A stretch of DNA of 64,000 bases from NCBI GenBank assembly GCA_949825045.1, contig OX463829.1:21236715-21300714 (forward strand), given 5' to 3'. Below the pieces are notes generated by a model, which had not been told where the DNA came from, did no database searches, and was given only the letters and a program-made list of their open reading frames with translations. Source of the stretch: Argyresthia goedartella (lineage: Eukaryota; Arthropoda; Insecta; Lepidoptera; Argyresthiidae). Position 1 is the stretch's first letter. Each line of letters opens with the position of its first letter. This document shows, in pieces, positions 30,922 through 43,500 of the stretch. The position numbers were made by a program, and so were the translations under genes.

Positions 30922-31705
30922 ATGTATAGGTATACTTAGTATCTCGTAGCTGGTTCAACCGTTTGATATCTTTCAATCACTGAACTAATAAAACAGAAAC
31001 GTCATCGAATGAAATCAATTTCATTGTGTTCTTTCAACGCAGTTTTAGGTTTCCATTAGCTAAATTACTCTATTTAAGGCGCAGTATAATTTGGATATTG
31101 TAGAACCAGAAAATAACAAGAAATGAGTAATTATTGTAGACTGTTTGATAGAGCAATAACAATTCTCTACCCCTCGCGCCTCAAACTGCACAATCACGCG
31201 TGTACGCCATTCCACTAAAAGCAGCAGAGAATGCATTCCGTGATTAATCGAATTTTCATAAGCGACGCATCCAAAATGACACAATTACGAATCGCCAGTT
31301 CAATCAAACCGGTTTCAATAACAATTTTTCATTCTCGACGTACTAATTAAGTGCTTTCATAAATATTCCGTCATATTTGCACCCCTCACAGAACTGTAAT
31401 CCCTCGCACGCTCAGAACAAGAGCGAAGATACCGTGTGCCACGTTAGGTAATAGCTGTCTTAAAGCGGAGACCTTAGTAACAAGTGTAAAATATTTTCCC
31501 CAATCGTCGTACCTGATGCCCCCCGGAGATATTTTAAGGGTGAATAAACTCACATAATGGCAAAGGGTACAATATTTTAAATTTCAATCGCTCCGAGCGG
31601 TCCGGACCGCTCGACGGCGCCCGCGGGCGGGGGCTGAGGTACAACGAGCCGATCTGCGACTTTTGCTAAGTAATAGGGCTGTTAACACTTTACTGTGAAG
31701 TGAAC
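30922..31705. other. Repeat-poor island with GC palindrome
   Basis: Less AT-rich than its surroundings and free of repeat families I recognise. It contains the 20-bp palindrome CGAGCGGTCCGGACCGCTCG (31594-31613). It could be conserved non-coding sequence, but no motif proves it. Confidence 0.4.
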
Positions 31706-31965
31706 GACGACCGGTTTAGCCTAGCGGGTAGTGGCCCTCCCTACGAAGCTGACGGTCCTGGGTTCGAATGCCGGTAGATGAGCACGAGTATTTGTTTCTT
31801 AGTTTTGAATGTTTCCTATGAATTTACATAAGTATTTATCTGTGTTAAATATGTCGTCGTCTAGTACCGATAACATAAACCTTTTTGAGCTTAGTATGGG
31901 CTTAGTTTGATTTGTATAAGATTGTCCTCCAATATTTATTTATTTGTTTTATTTATTTATTTCTA
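31706..31965 (+). mobile_element. tRNA-derived SINE, type B, full copy
   Basis: The A box TAGCCTAGCGGG (31717-31728) fits consensus; the B box GGTTCGAATGC (31761-31771) has one mismatch. The body ends TGTATAAGATTGTCCTCCA with an ATTT tail. Confidence 0.8.
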
Positions 31966-32400
31966 CACGTTAGACAAACTATCAAAGTTGTACAAACTTC
32001 CCGGAGAATAGCCACATATCAATCGGCAAATAGAGTCATGTAATTACTGCCATATGTGTGGTTTCATGCAATTAAAAATAGTACCTACCTAATTAATTAA
32101 TTACTGGCTAAAAGCGGATGAATCTATGTATCTGTTAACCCTTATCAGAAAAGCGACAATAATTTTTTTATCTAAAAAAAATATCGATGTTATATGGTTT
32201 TCGTGCGTATAGTATATTCCTATAAATAAAATAATGTGTGGATTTATGATACCCTAACAAAGTTGATATCATTTTATAAGTAACTACGTATTTATTATTG
32301 CGGCAACCCTAGTAAGTGTTGGTGCTTTAAATTATGTTGCTGATTTTTGGGTGTTGATTAGGCGCCTTTGATCGGCATCTGTCAAAAATAATAATGATGA
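31966..32400. other. Spacer between inverted SINEs, no gene
   Basis: AT-rich; nothing recognised. Confidence 0.4.
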
Positions 32401-32613
32401 TAAATAAATGTTAGAGGACAATCTGACAAAAATCGAACTAGGGTCCTAGACGACGATATATTTAATAGAGATAATATAAATACATAGAAAACATCCAAGA
32501 CTAAAAAATATTTATGCTCATCACACAAATATTTGCCTTAGCCGGGCTTCGATCCCAGGACCAACAGCTTCACGCAGCGTAGGGTCACTACCCGCTAGGC
32601 TAAACTGGTCGTC
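32401..32613 (-). mobile_element. tRNA-derived SINE, type B, reverse copy
   Basis: In reverse it gives GACGACCAGTTTAGCCTAGC, GGGTAGTGACCCTACGC and a B-box-like GGGATCGAAGCCCGG, then a body to AGATTGTCCTCTAACATTTA. It faces the copy at 31.7 kb. Confidence 0.78.
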
Positions 32614-35140
32614 AAAGCAGACTTTTAGCATAATCACAGATACTATTAAACTATACAGTACAGGAAGACCAGTAGAACAAAATATGTCGCAGGCGTAAAC
32701 AGAGCTGCTACGAAAGCATCTTTATTTCGCGGCCTATAGCGCTTGGGAAGCAAAAGTAATATTGCAAATACCACGAGATGGTGCTAGGAAGTTAAGATAC
32801 TGCGGTGGCCACGAGATGGCACTATCAAAACATAAATAGGTACATAAACCAGTCTACACACAAGCGTGCTCGAGCAACGCACACATAGATACTGCGCACG
32901 GACACGATATCTCGGGCAAGTTCGGACCACTGCGGGCGTGAGTGCCATCCGCTTGACACGCGCGTCTGTTAATGCAAATAATGCAGCAATGGAGCAACGG
33001 AAAAAAAAGTTATTATAACTGTTCAGTAGACGGTTTAAATAAATAACAGTTGCCTATTTTTCAATCAGTATAATAAAATAAGTATTAACAAATTTTTTGT
33101 TAGGTAAATTCACGCCACCTTACTCACGTAAGTTGAAAACATGTTTTTTTGTTTGTGTAGATATTGTTTTGTTTTTCGTGTCATTTGACATGTGTAGGTC
33201 TAAAACAGACAGGGCAATAGAAATTTTGTAACTGGGGTACTCGGTTTAGAAGTTTTCAGGGATTTTCGATAGAGAAAATTGACAAACGTAAAATTCTGTA
33301 GGTATTTTTCTGATCTGTAAACCTTTTGTATTGTAGGTAATAGTAGGCAGGTCTATTATTTGTTTTTTGCAGCGCCAGTACCATGTTAGTTTTTAGTGCA
33401 TAAACCGTAGTTGACAACCCCAATGGTCTCAATTTAACTATTTGTAATACAAATATAAGTATTATAGTTAAGTAGTATTATTAGTTAAACAACGCTGAAA
33501 ACCTAAGCTAAGTTTATTTATATATTGATTACACAAACTCATTTCATTAAACAGAACCCAATCAATAATCTACTCAAAGAAATGGCTAATTTGTAGGTGT
33601 TTCGTTTCTTTTTCATTTCGAAATAAATACCTACCCTCGGCTTCTTTTTCTGAAAGATTAATTCACCAAATCGTTATCAGCGTTCTACGATTGCCGACGA
33701 ATTTGTAACAGTAGAGTACACCTTTTCAGCGAAATTGCAAATTTTATGCGGCGCTCAGATAAAACTGCCTATAATCATTATTATAACTCATAAATTTGAT
33801 TGAAATTCGGTCACATTTTCGCAGGCGCTTATCGCTTCGTTGCAGTAGGCGAAAAATACGCCCTCCGAATTCGTAAGTCGGTATCGAGGAGTCGCTCCTT
33901 CCAATTGATTTCAGTTTAGTGCTACATTAAAGGTGTTTAATGCCAACATTTACATAGAAAATTGAAGGCTGTCACGTTGCTAATTTGAATTGTGTCAGGC
34001 TCGTGATGCTATAATTGGGATATAAATGATTTCGTCTGATGTTTAGTGGAAACCGCTGAAAACGGTAGTGTTTTTTTTCTAAAAGTGAAAGTGAGTGTAA
34101 GAGCAAAAGTGGCAGCTTCACATGGCTTCTACATTGAATGGAGGTTGTAGAGTCTTGCCTTTTTCGTATATGAGGCTGTGTTTTATTTATTTATTTTATC
34201 AGGAGTAGCTTTTGTTTCTTGTTCTTGTTTCTATATGGACCAAGTTCCAAAATAAACTAATTTTATAAATAACTGCATCTACTATAATATTATTATTTAA
34301 TTTAAATAAACAAATATTGTAAAGGACGAGGTGATGTGATTATGACGATGAGTATTTTGAAGAGCGTGAGAACAGATCCGTTATTTGCATCAGCGCTATT
34401 TCGATTAGGTTCGGAAACGACCCGTCGGTATTTTTTTATAAATAAGTTCACAAAAGACAACACAGGAACATAAAGTAGATTTCAAAAACATTTTCAAAAT
34501 TTAATGAACAAGTTTTCTTTCGTAATTAGAATTAAAACGTGACTGCTTTTATCAAACCCAATGTTGCCTTATAATACGTCGACAAAACAAAGTCAATTTA
34601 ATCCTATTTCAGTCGCGAAACCTAGACTCGGTAAACAAATATTCCGCCCCGACATTTTTATGGCAGTCGGAAACGCAATCTTATTAAACGAGACAAAACA
34701 TTGCTAATACTATTCCGGAAGATCTTGTTAGAGATCTTAATGAATCTATTGAGAATCTGCGAAGCGGTTCGCATCATTAAAAGAGGGTGGTTAGAGTTGC
34801 GCCAGTGATGTTGCGCGGGAGACTGTACGAAATTCGCCACGGGCCACTGAGCCGGAGCCAGCTCTTATGACATTTGCTCTGAACTCGCCATGGATTTACC
34901 AGATGCTTGCTACACTAGATGATCATCTAATTGATAGAACATATTGTAGGATTGGGTGATTCGGGAAAATTCAAAAAGTAAATACGTAAATGTCATAATG
35001 CTTGTGAAAATAAATAAACGCAATATCGGAAATAATAGATAAACAACAAATTTTAAGAAGGTTCTAGATTTAGAGCTAATGAGCAAGAGAAAAAAAAATG
35101 CCTGGCATTGGCAATATCTTATTTATCATAATAATTTAAA
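32614..35140. other. No gene recognised; partly repeat-poor
   Basis: Two GC-richer islands (32860-32990 and 33650-33960) lack recognised repeats. Near 32788 and 32810, CACGAGATGG recurs. No open frame has recognisable motifs. Confidence 0.4.
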
Positions 35141-35368
35141 GGGAAATATTAAACTGCAGATCAATAATACTGATTTGCACAGCAAATATACAGATTTTTA
35201 CAGCAAATATAAGGGCAAAATACTGCGGTAGCTTAGGTGAACCCTTTATAATTCGTGTTAGGTTGAACATGCAAGAACAACAAAGATACTTTAATCGTAA
35301 AAGTCTTTTTGCTGATCCTTTTTTGCTGTGAAAATCAGTATATTTGCTGTGCGATTAAATACTAGCCT
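35141..35368 (+). mobile_element. Core-family fold-back element, copy 4
   Basis: Arms ACTGATTTGCACAGCAAATA and TCAGTATATTTGCTGTGCGA are inverted. The core has GCGGTAGCTTAGGTGAA and CGTGTTAGGTTGAACATG, but the GC hairpin has been lost by a deletion. Confidence 0.75.
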
Positions 35369-35369
35369 A

Positions 35370-36720
35370 ATTTAAATAGCAGACACAGTTCACTAGGTTT
35401 TGCTTTTGGTTTATTTTATCAGATCTAGTCTAGTCTATTATATTATCTCTGTGATGTTTCACTTAACAAGCAAGACCAGGAATATTCCTGAATGATCATA
35501 TTATACCTAAGATCATATGTATTTTTAGCATCAACTCGAAATTATTGCATCATGATCTTGTGTTAATTTATTTTTGATGAGAATAAATATGAAGATTGGA
35601 TAGGTACGTCTTTGTATAATAATTAAGAGCAATAATGATGACTAGTTATAATCACAGAAACTGAAAAATATATGGGAAGAGTCATCTTTACTCAAAGAAG
35701 ACTTTAAGTATTCTTTAAGACATTTTCTTCTGAAACTGTTTACCTTCTAAGGTCGGATGAGGTTGGAGAGGTACATAATTATTCAGCGCCGCGAAGACGA
35801 GCGAGCGGCTAGTCCAGCCCGTGATCCCTGGTAATTCAGAAATATTTTCTTATGAATACTAAGCTTGGAGAGTAATCTTATTATATTGCAAATTGTATTT
35901 AGGTTGAGAGCACAGCGGTGTCGTCGGTGCCCTGGAGTACACTAATTGCATTTAAAGCGATAGAGGCGAGACGAGGCGAGGCAAGCGATGTTAATGGATG
36001 GTATTAATTAATACAGACGCCTCTTCAAATTTCAACTGGGATGGGATATCCGTTTCAAGACAAATCAAACGGGAAGCACAGTGGGAGTCTGTAAAATGTT
36101 TGATTGCCATTTTTCTTTGCAAAGTGCAACTACATTGTATGTTTTCAGCCTTCCTCGGCGGAGAGGATATTTTGTTGTTTCCCAGATGTAACTAGACTTT
36201 ACGTGACTGTGCCCATGCCAACATGCATGAGAAAAGCCGTGGGGATATAACGAATCACTATTAATTTAAATACCTAAACGCATCTTCACATTTGCGATTA
36301 ATTCAGGATGTGATAATAGCAATTTCGTATCTTACTTCAAAAAACAGCAAATTAAACCCCAACATGATTTTGTCAAAGTTGCATGGTTTTATAATCGTCA
36401 GGGAGTCTAGACAACCTTGACTTTGGTGTCATTCTCAAATAATGCAATTTGACAGGACTGATAATATTGTAACTAGAAAAGTTAACAGTAATCGCCTCAG
36501 GAAAGAAAGTTGACATATTCCTATTATTCAATTATTCTAAGGTGCCACGCAAACAGCTGCCGTTGTTGCCACAAAAAATATTAAACAGCGTTTAACCTCA
36601 AAACAAACGACAAAACCTATACATTTTCGTTTTTAAACAAGTGTTGAACTGTAGTTTATTTTTTTGTGGTAAGGCCCTTGAAGTTAAAACCGTTCGAGGG
36701 CTATGATGCCACTTATAATA
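35370..36720. other. No firm gene; weak exon-like segment
   Basis: 36024-36093, between ATACAG and a GTAAAA donor, reads DASSNFNWDGISVSRQIKRE and on to QWES. It is richer in GC than its flanks, but the acceptor lacks a pyrimidine tract and I recognise no protein. The rest is unrecognised. Confidence 0.3.
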
Positions 36721-36721
36721 T

Positions 36722-36976
36722 ATAATACCTTTTAATACCTTGGACACTATTGACACACATTGATCTAGCCCCAAACTAGGATTCCCTGTATCTTGGTTAC
36801 TAGACAACGATACACATACTTACATAGATAAATAGTATACTTAGATAGATAAACAACCATGACTAGGGTACAAACATCCGTTCTCATCAAACAAATATTT
36901 GCCCCCGCCGGGACTCGAACCCGGAACCCTTGGCTTCGAAGGCAGGGTCACTGCCGACTCGGCCATTCGGGTCGTC
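36722..36976 (-). mobile_element. tRNA-derived SINE, type A, copy 3
   Basis: In reverse, GACGACCCGAATGGCCGAGT holds the A box and GGGTTCGAGTCCCGG the B box (36910-36930 region). The body matches copies 1 and 2, and the tail is AATACC-rich. A CA repeat follows at 36979-36990. Confidence 0.83.
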
Positions 36977-36979
36977 TCA

Positions 36980-37867
36980 CACACACACATATAGGTACTC
37001 ACTATCACTAACAGACCCACACGTTTCTTTCAAACTTATAACATATCCCTTTTGTGGGAGCGAAAGTTGAAATGCTTGAGTTTGTTGAACTCGGACTATT
37101 ACAAGTTGACTGTTAGTGCGGAATTTCGCAGCGCGGTGGCACAAAGCCTCTTGGCACAAAGTGGTGCCCGCTGAAAGATCTGCACTGGCTGAAAATATTT
37201 GAATCCACTCGCTTCTCGAGTTGCCAGGAGTTGCTCGATCGATGCACTAAGGAGGCACGCTGCATCTTCAAATGTTGTAGGGTTAGTAGACTCTGGGTAA
37301 TGACACAAAAATGATTCTATGTATATTTAATCTAAGTAAAGTTGTCAGTGCAACTAAGTAGATAAATAATTATTTTTAAGTGACGGGAAATATACATAAA
37401 TTCACGCCCATTCTCAAATAGGGTGTCAGAAGAGCACTGTTGCTCGTTGCACGTTTAGCCGGATAAAAATATGAATATGCTGATGAGGATCCTACATCTG
37501 TCAGTCAAGCTAATAATTATTGTATTGAATCTATGATAACAAATATATTATTTAGCAATATAATTTTTGACTTCCAAATATGTTAAAGTTTCACCAAGTT
37601 TAGTGCCCCCATGTCGTTTCATAATACTATATCGGTTGCAATAGGTCGTTTATGTCCGAAGCGGAGCGCAGCGAGGAGGCCCTTAAAATGTTGGTGAACA
37701 TTTAGATAATATGGAATGGAACGTATTATTTTATGAAACTTTATTCAATTCGGTATTTAGTTAAACATACGCCTTAATCTATTTAAGCAACAGCTTTCGT
37801 TGTTGAAAGTGAAAGAAACCTGGTTTATTTTGCCACAGGGCAGGATCCGGTGACACAAAAGGAGGAA
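36980..37867. other. No supported gene
   Basis: A minus-strand frame of about 69 codons (37308-37099) reads NPTTFEDAACLLSASIEQLL. Its composition is protein-like, but I see no family or splice context. The motif CGGAGCGCAGCGAGGAGG at 37661-37680 resembles the core hairpin. Confidence 0.35.
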
Positions 37868-38011
37868 GAACCTTCGCCGCTTGATTTTGGGTTCCCAGGC
37901 GGAAAAATTCTATTCGTAACTCGTTCGAAAAGGCTTCTTTGCTAACCTCACTACGACCCACGCCTTCGGCTCGTGCCGTAAACTTCTCGTTTCGTGAATT
38001 TCCGAACTCAT
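37868..38011 (-). repeat. Dispersed repeat, partner of 20521-20667
   Basis: Inverse of the 20.5-kb copy, sharing TTCGCCGCTTGATTTTGGG, TCGTTCGAAAAGGCTT and GGCTCGTGCCGTAAACTTCT in order. Confidence 0.7.
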
Positions 38012-38237
38012 AAGAAAATATGTACTATTTCACTATACATGCTCCCAATGTTTGTATTTGTGCTGGATGTATGCTGCACAAAATGGCATTTTTATGCTCT
38101 AGAGCAGAAATTAAAATTGTTATAAATGCTGAGATAAACGGGCCTAACAGCCACACGCACAATAAAACTTCGTAGAATAAACTTGTTATTTTAGCTGATT
38201 TGCTTTAATACATTTCACATTCGTGTTTTCTATTACT

Positions 38238-38689
38238 ATAGTAGTTTATTTGACTGCTACATATTAATACTCGAGAGTGGGTTTATGAAACGAGCCGACG
38301 GCGTGTTTCATAATAATATCACTCGAGAGTTTTAATGTCTAATTATGTACAGTTACATACACTAGTTTATCTGCACACATATCATAAGCTCTCTTTAATG
38401 TGTTAGGAACCGCGTGTTCGACCGGCATGGTGGCATTGATAATTCCTTTGCACTTGTTTAGCTTGTTCAGTAGTACCAACTTCACAAACAAAGTAGGGGC
38501 GGCACGCAGGCGGGAGTCGGCGTTCGAAATTTGAATGTCATAATATGTACAAAAATTACACATTATGGTCATAATGTGTAATTTTTCAGATAAGGAATGA
38601 GTTTTTACCAAGTAGTTTAACATTATGCTGATCGTATCATGCGGTTTTTGTACGCAGTAAAGAGGGTTTATGATACGTGTGTAGATAAG
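38238..38689 (+). mobile_element. Multi-hairpin 450-bp repeat, copy 2
   Basis: Same order as copy 1. An additional internal palindrome is perfect here: AAAAATTACACATTATG (38551-38567) with CATAATGTGTAATTTTT (38570-38586) around two bases. Confidence 0.82.
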
Positions 38690-38959
38690 ATTATTAAAAT
38701 TAGATACAATAGAAGTCAATAATTATTTAAAAAATTATCGGACCATTGAATGACTTGGCAGTATGAAGTACTCTGCTGACCGGCAAAGAAAAAATAATGC
38801 CACAACAATTAAGACAAATGTTATGTTTTTTGCTCATAAATGACCACAATAGAATCTACTGTACAAGGTGACGTCTGTCATAAAAGTTCCGTTTTAGGGT
38901 TTACGCGAGTATACAGGTTAGTCTAATTTCAGATGTCGAAAATTGAAAACAAAACAAAA

Positions 38960-39370
38960 ACCGGTCAAGTGCGAGTCTAAATCGCGCACGAAGGGTTCCG
39001 TACCACCGTTCAATGGAAGCGATGGTGTGGAGTAAATAGTTTGGATTTTACACAGCAAAATATTGTTTACAAAGTTATTGGTGCGGTTACTTTCACACTC
39101 CATGCACGTAACCAGGTGCATCCATAAGTTTGTATGTGGTATTGAAAGAATTGTTGTATGGGAGCCCCCTTAAATATTTATTTTATCCTGTTTTTTAGTA
39201 TTTGTTGTTATAGCGGCAACAGAAATACATAATCTGTGAAAATTTCAACTCTCTAGCTAGCTAGGTTCTTGAGATACAGCCTGGTGACAGACGGACGGAC
39301 GGACGGACGGACAGCGTAGTCTTAGTAATAGGGTTCCTTTCTTACCCGTTGGGTACGGAACTACCCTAAA
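38960..39370 (+). repeat. GGGTTCCGTACC repeat, copy at 39.0 kb
   Basis: ACCGGTCAAGTGCGAGTCTA to GGGTACGGAACTACCCTAAA, with GACGGACGGACG at 39291-39310. Nearly identical to the 25.8-kb copy over its body. Confidence 0.82.
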
Positions 39371-39513
39371 AAGAAAATTGGTGGGAAGCTCTTGTCATTT
39401 TTTGCATTTGTTGCGCGTATCGCGTACGATCTAAGCTTAAAATGCCATGCAAAAATAAAAATAAAAATGCAGTGGCGGGAAAAAGACTGTCTTGTTTTTT
39501 TACTTTTATTTAG

Positions 39514-39645
39514 TTCGAAAGTTTATTAATGTGTCGTCAAGTGAAGAGGAAATAATGCTTACGCCTAACAAACTGATGGAAAAAAAGCAAAAGGAGTTAT
39601 TAAACAGACATTTCCGCCTAATTCCAAGCAAATTTATCTTAAAAC
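39514..39645 (+). CDS. Candidate internal exon, unidentified gene
   Basis: A pyrimidine-rich acceptor (TTTTTTTACTTTTATTTAG ending at 39513) and a consensus donor GTAAGT (39646) enclose 132 bases, which are open and symmetric (phase 1 at both ends). The frame reads RKFINVSSSEEEIMLTPNKL then MEKKQKELLNRHFRLIPSKF, ILK: an acidic serine patch followed by a lysine-rich, probably helical stretch. The base before the donor is C, not the usual G. I do not recognise the protein. If real, it places the surrounding sequence in introns of a plus-strand gene. It could still be chance. Confidence 0.4.
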
Positions 39646-39699
39646 GTAAGTATTTTTTACATTATCACTGTTTTATTTCCTCGTAATCGAAGTGAAAAG

Positions 39700-42480
39700 C
39701 ATAGAGTATAACTCGGTCTTAAAACCAATTTTATCCTTGATTTAATTATCGAACCTCGCCTCCGGCTCCGTTGGATACCATAGGTCTTGGATAAAATGGC
39801 TTTTTTATGCCCTTATTGTACAATCTACTATTATGGCTTATAGCCAGCAGTCGGCGGGAACAAGCTATCGGTGATGATGGTGATTGTTTAAACTTTCTAG
39901 TCCTTTATTTATTTATATCGACTGAAATTCAGTTCCAATAGAATGTATTTTGTACACTAGCCTGCGTAAGTACTGATATAATTATAGTGCCAACCACAAG
40001 CCATGCCGTGCTTAATGAATTTACGGAGCCGAGTATAATATACTTTTCTTATTATGATTTTCTTGTCATAGGACAGGAAGACAAGTTTCTGAAGAAAATA
40101 TCGTAGGTACTTAAGATATTGAACAATTTTTCCTAGTAACTTTCAACATGGTATAGTTGTTCCTAGGTTGTTTTTAACTTTACATATTATAATTCGACCT
40201 ACACCAAAAAGTAGTAGTTTCTTTTCAATTTGATCATAGAAAATGTCCCTAATAACTTCGTGTAATGCTCTATACATACATCTCAATAGAATAGAAACTT
40301 CATTTTGTGCAGAAAGTTAGAAAATAGAAACCCCTCAATATTTCTATATTCAGTTAGTGTATCGCCAAGTACTCGGAAGAAACTGAACGTTTTCCGAGAA
40401 CGTTCTACGTTTATTGGTATTGGTAATAACATTACATTTCAGCGTTTCTAATAAGCCACAACTCCCACATTGCTGAGAGTTCAGACTATATGTTGGTAAG
40501 GTTAATGACTACATTGCCATATTTACTAAATTCTGAATGGATATACAAATACTTTAGCATCCCACCTTTTCCGTTCGGTTGGTAGACACACCAGGTGAGC
40601 CCACGTTAAGCCATAATTACAACACTATTACAGTTCTGAATGCCTATCCCAAATATAAGTCTGTAATTGACCGAACGCGAAGCGTCCAGTTTCGAGATTG
40701 GCTAAAAATGCCTTTGTCCGTCTGTCTGTCTCTGTCTCGCCTACAGGTCGCATTTTTCAACCGATTTTGACGAAAATTTGGCACGCAAATCTAGTGATTT
40801 AAGACGCTGATTAAATAAATATGGGGTGCTGTTTTCATGTGTTTTTCAGGAAACTGGGCAAATCGTAATTAATTTCTGGTATATATGTAATTGGACTATA
40901 TAATCTAGAGATTCTTAATTGGAAAACATGTTTGGATAAAATTTTCTCGATAGAAAATAAATACAAAGTCAACCCTTTTTTATGGTTTTATCCTATTACA
41001 CCGCAGTAGTAAGTGAATATGACTGTGTGATAATTGCAATATATGAACAATTGTTATTTCTAACGATTTTCAAATTGAAAGTTAATTCCCTGAAATAGTT
41101 TATTTTTTATGATTTTTTTTTACGTTTTGGCGCTTACGTTGTTTCAGATTAGTCGCGAGTGCATTATTGGCATCCCGCTTTTTCTTATTCGCGAGTAATT
41201 ATTGCATCTCACTTCCACTCGACAGCGCATTTTTATTCCATCATCGCCTTAATTAAAATTTTTAGTCGATCGCGATTTTTGATTGGGAGCAAAAGGGGGA
41301 AGTTTTGTGAAGCGTTATTAATTTATCGACGGATTTCAATCAAATGTGAGAGGCACGCTAAGGACTTCACTCTACACAAAACGTTGCGAAAAATATCCAA
41401 AAGGGGGAGTGGAGGGGGAACCACTTCAGCGTATTTTGACCCCCTGTAACCATGTTCTAGATAAAGCTAGACATCTGAATTTTCTGTGATTAATAGGCCT
41501 ATGGCCACAATGTAAATAGCCAATTCCCAAAATTCCGTCCAGTTAAACTAAAAGATTGGAAACGACGGCCCTCAAAGTTAACTCGTCATCAATGTTCGAA
41601 ATTCTAATGTCTTACTTACTTACCTGTCATTTCTTCTAGCAGACCTTCAAGCTTGAAACATCAAACAAGCGAGGTCTACTGTGCTCACAGAACCACCAGT
41701 TTGTATTTTAATAGGCCAGTCTGGAATGGGAAGGTAATGAAAACGAAGCGAGAAATTTATATAATCGCCGGGCTCCGTACTTATGCGATAAATTATATTA
41801 GCTTAAGAAAATAACAACTGAGAAAAATAAAATCTTCTAGATCTTTCCTGTTCTGCCGTACCTATATAAGATTGACAGGCATTTCACTTCTGAGCAACGC
41901 TTTACTTAGTTCCACACAACCGCAACAGAGTCAGAGCTATTGAATAACGTTTCGCTTTTCAACTGGTAAAATAATAAAGTGAAACGTCAGTTGCAGGAAA
42001 TGCAATAACGTCAGAATCACGTCGGTTATGGGGCCCGTTAATTAAATAGTCGCTTGTGGATGGATTTATCGACGTGCTGTGAACTACTACAGGTTATTAG
42101 GTATATGCTTTATATCGATTGGGGTGAAGAGTGAAAGGTGTGATTGCAATTTATTTGCGGACAGTACTTGATTTTGAGTTTATCGGTTTTGAAGCAATAT
42201 AACATTTTTTGATTTAGGCGTTGTGCAATTTGCAACGATGTACTTTTCTCATCATCGTTTTTAGCATGGTATTTGTGTATGCAAATAAGTGAATTACCGG
42301 CTAAAGAAAATCGCAAACCTATGACTCTGTTTAGTCAATATGTGCCACTACTTCGAAAGCGAGTTACAGCGATGCAGTAGGCTAAAAAGCCTTTTGTCAA
42401 TCTCAAGTTACGCAAAATGGGAGTTTTGAAGCCGATGTTTCTTTATACTAGCTTATTCATCATGAGTATAAAACGATTAA
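39700..42480. other. No gene recognised; repeat fragment and repeat-poor island
   Basis: 40663-40800 carries TTGACCGAACGCGAAGCGTC and CAACCGATTTTGACGAAAAT, a fragment of the 275/48537 repeat type. 41140-41450 is repeat-poor and GC-richer, without a recognisable protein. A TATATAAG at 41863 lies about 20 bases before TTCACTTC; promoter function is speculative. Confidence 0.35.
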
Positions 42481-42953
42481 TAGTAGTTTATGTGACTGCT
42501 ACATAATGGAGGGCATTAATACTCGAGATTGGGTTTATGAAACGAGCCGAAGGCGAGTTTCATAATAATATCACTCGAGAGTTTTAATGCCTAATTATGT
42601 ACAGTTACATACACTAGTTTATCTACACACATCTTTGATGTGTTCAGGAACCGCATGTTTGACCGGCATTGTGGCTCTGCAGTTGTTTAGCATGTTCTGT
42701 AGCACCAACTTCGGGCGTTCGAAATTTGAATGTCAGTACCAACTTCACAGACAAACTAGGGGCAGCATGCAGGCGGGCGTTGGCGTTCGAAATTTGAATG
42801 TCATAATGTGTAGAAAAATTACACATTATGGTCATAATGTGTAATTTTTCAGATAAGAAATGAGTTTTTACCAAGTAGTTTAACATTATGCTGATCGTAA
42901 CGTGCGGTTTTTGTACGCAGTAAAGAGGGTTTATGATACGTGTGTAGATAAAA
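42481..42953 (+). mobile_element. Multi-hairpin 450-bp repeat, copy 3
   Basis: Complete order of the family, with a local duplication: CGTTCGAAATTTGAATGTCA occurs at both 42716-42736 and about 42784-42804. The palindrome around ATTATGGTCATAAT is intact. Confidence 0.82.
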
Positions 42954-43234
42954 TCAGTTAAAGATTCGGCTTTTGTCGGATATCATCGCCTAAATCCGGA
43001 GACGGAAGTGACACGAAATACATTACCGCGATTTCTTGATGAGGGAGAGGGATGAGGGATTCACGACAATTTCCGAGGTTGGCCGAATCGTTAACTGATT
43101 TTAATCGTATTGTATCAGCAGGGATTCGTAAACGTTGAAATCGTTATTTGATAACTTTCGTTTGATAGAAAAAACGACAAAATCTGATATTTCGTAATTT
43201 CTTCATTGTACTGCACAAAACCGACATACAGATA

Positions 43235-43500
43235 ACTTATAATAGAAAAAAAACATGTACAAAGGCGAGCTTATCTATAAAAGAGATTTCTTCCAGCAAA
43301 CCATGATGGGTAGGAAAGGTGATGGTTGAGCGGGGAAGACCTGCGCGTACAATAAAACTCTATAAAACAATATTATACTGATATCCCTAATTGCTAAAAA
43401 TAGACTGCATACACAATTACTAAAATACAACGTTACAATATATATAAACCGTATAATACACTAATACATACCAATATATGTACAAATAAATATATACATA
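43235..43500 (-). mobile_element. LINE 3' UTR, AAGGCGAGCTTATCT family
   Basis: Reverse-oriented. ACAAAGGCGAGCTTATCTAT and GAGATTTCTTCCAGCAAACC match 21.9, 55.7 and 62.7 kb. It follows directly on the ORF end at 43501. Confidence 0.7.

Noticed and set aside
23000..38690. Small minus-strand proteins in the 450-bp repeat (MNIMTIMC...DIQISNA type)
   Set aside because: The same frame appears in every copy of a non-coding hairpin repeat with indels breaking it.
41863..41890. Pol II promoter (TATATAAG with downstream TTCACTT)
   Set aside because: In AT-rich DNA such strings are frequent, and no adjacent gene supports it.
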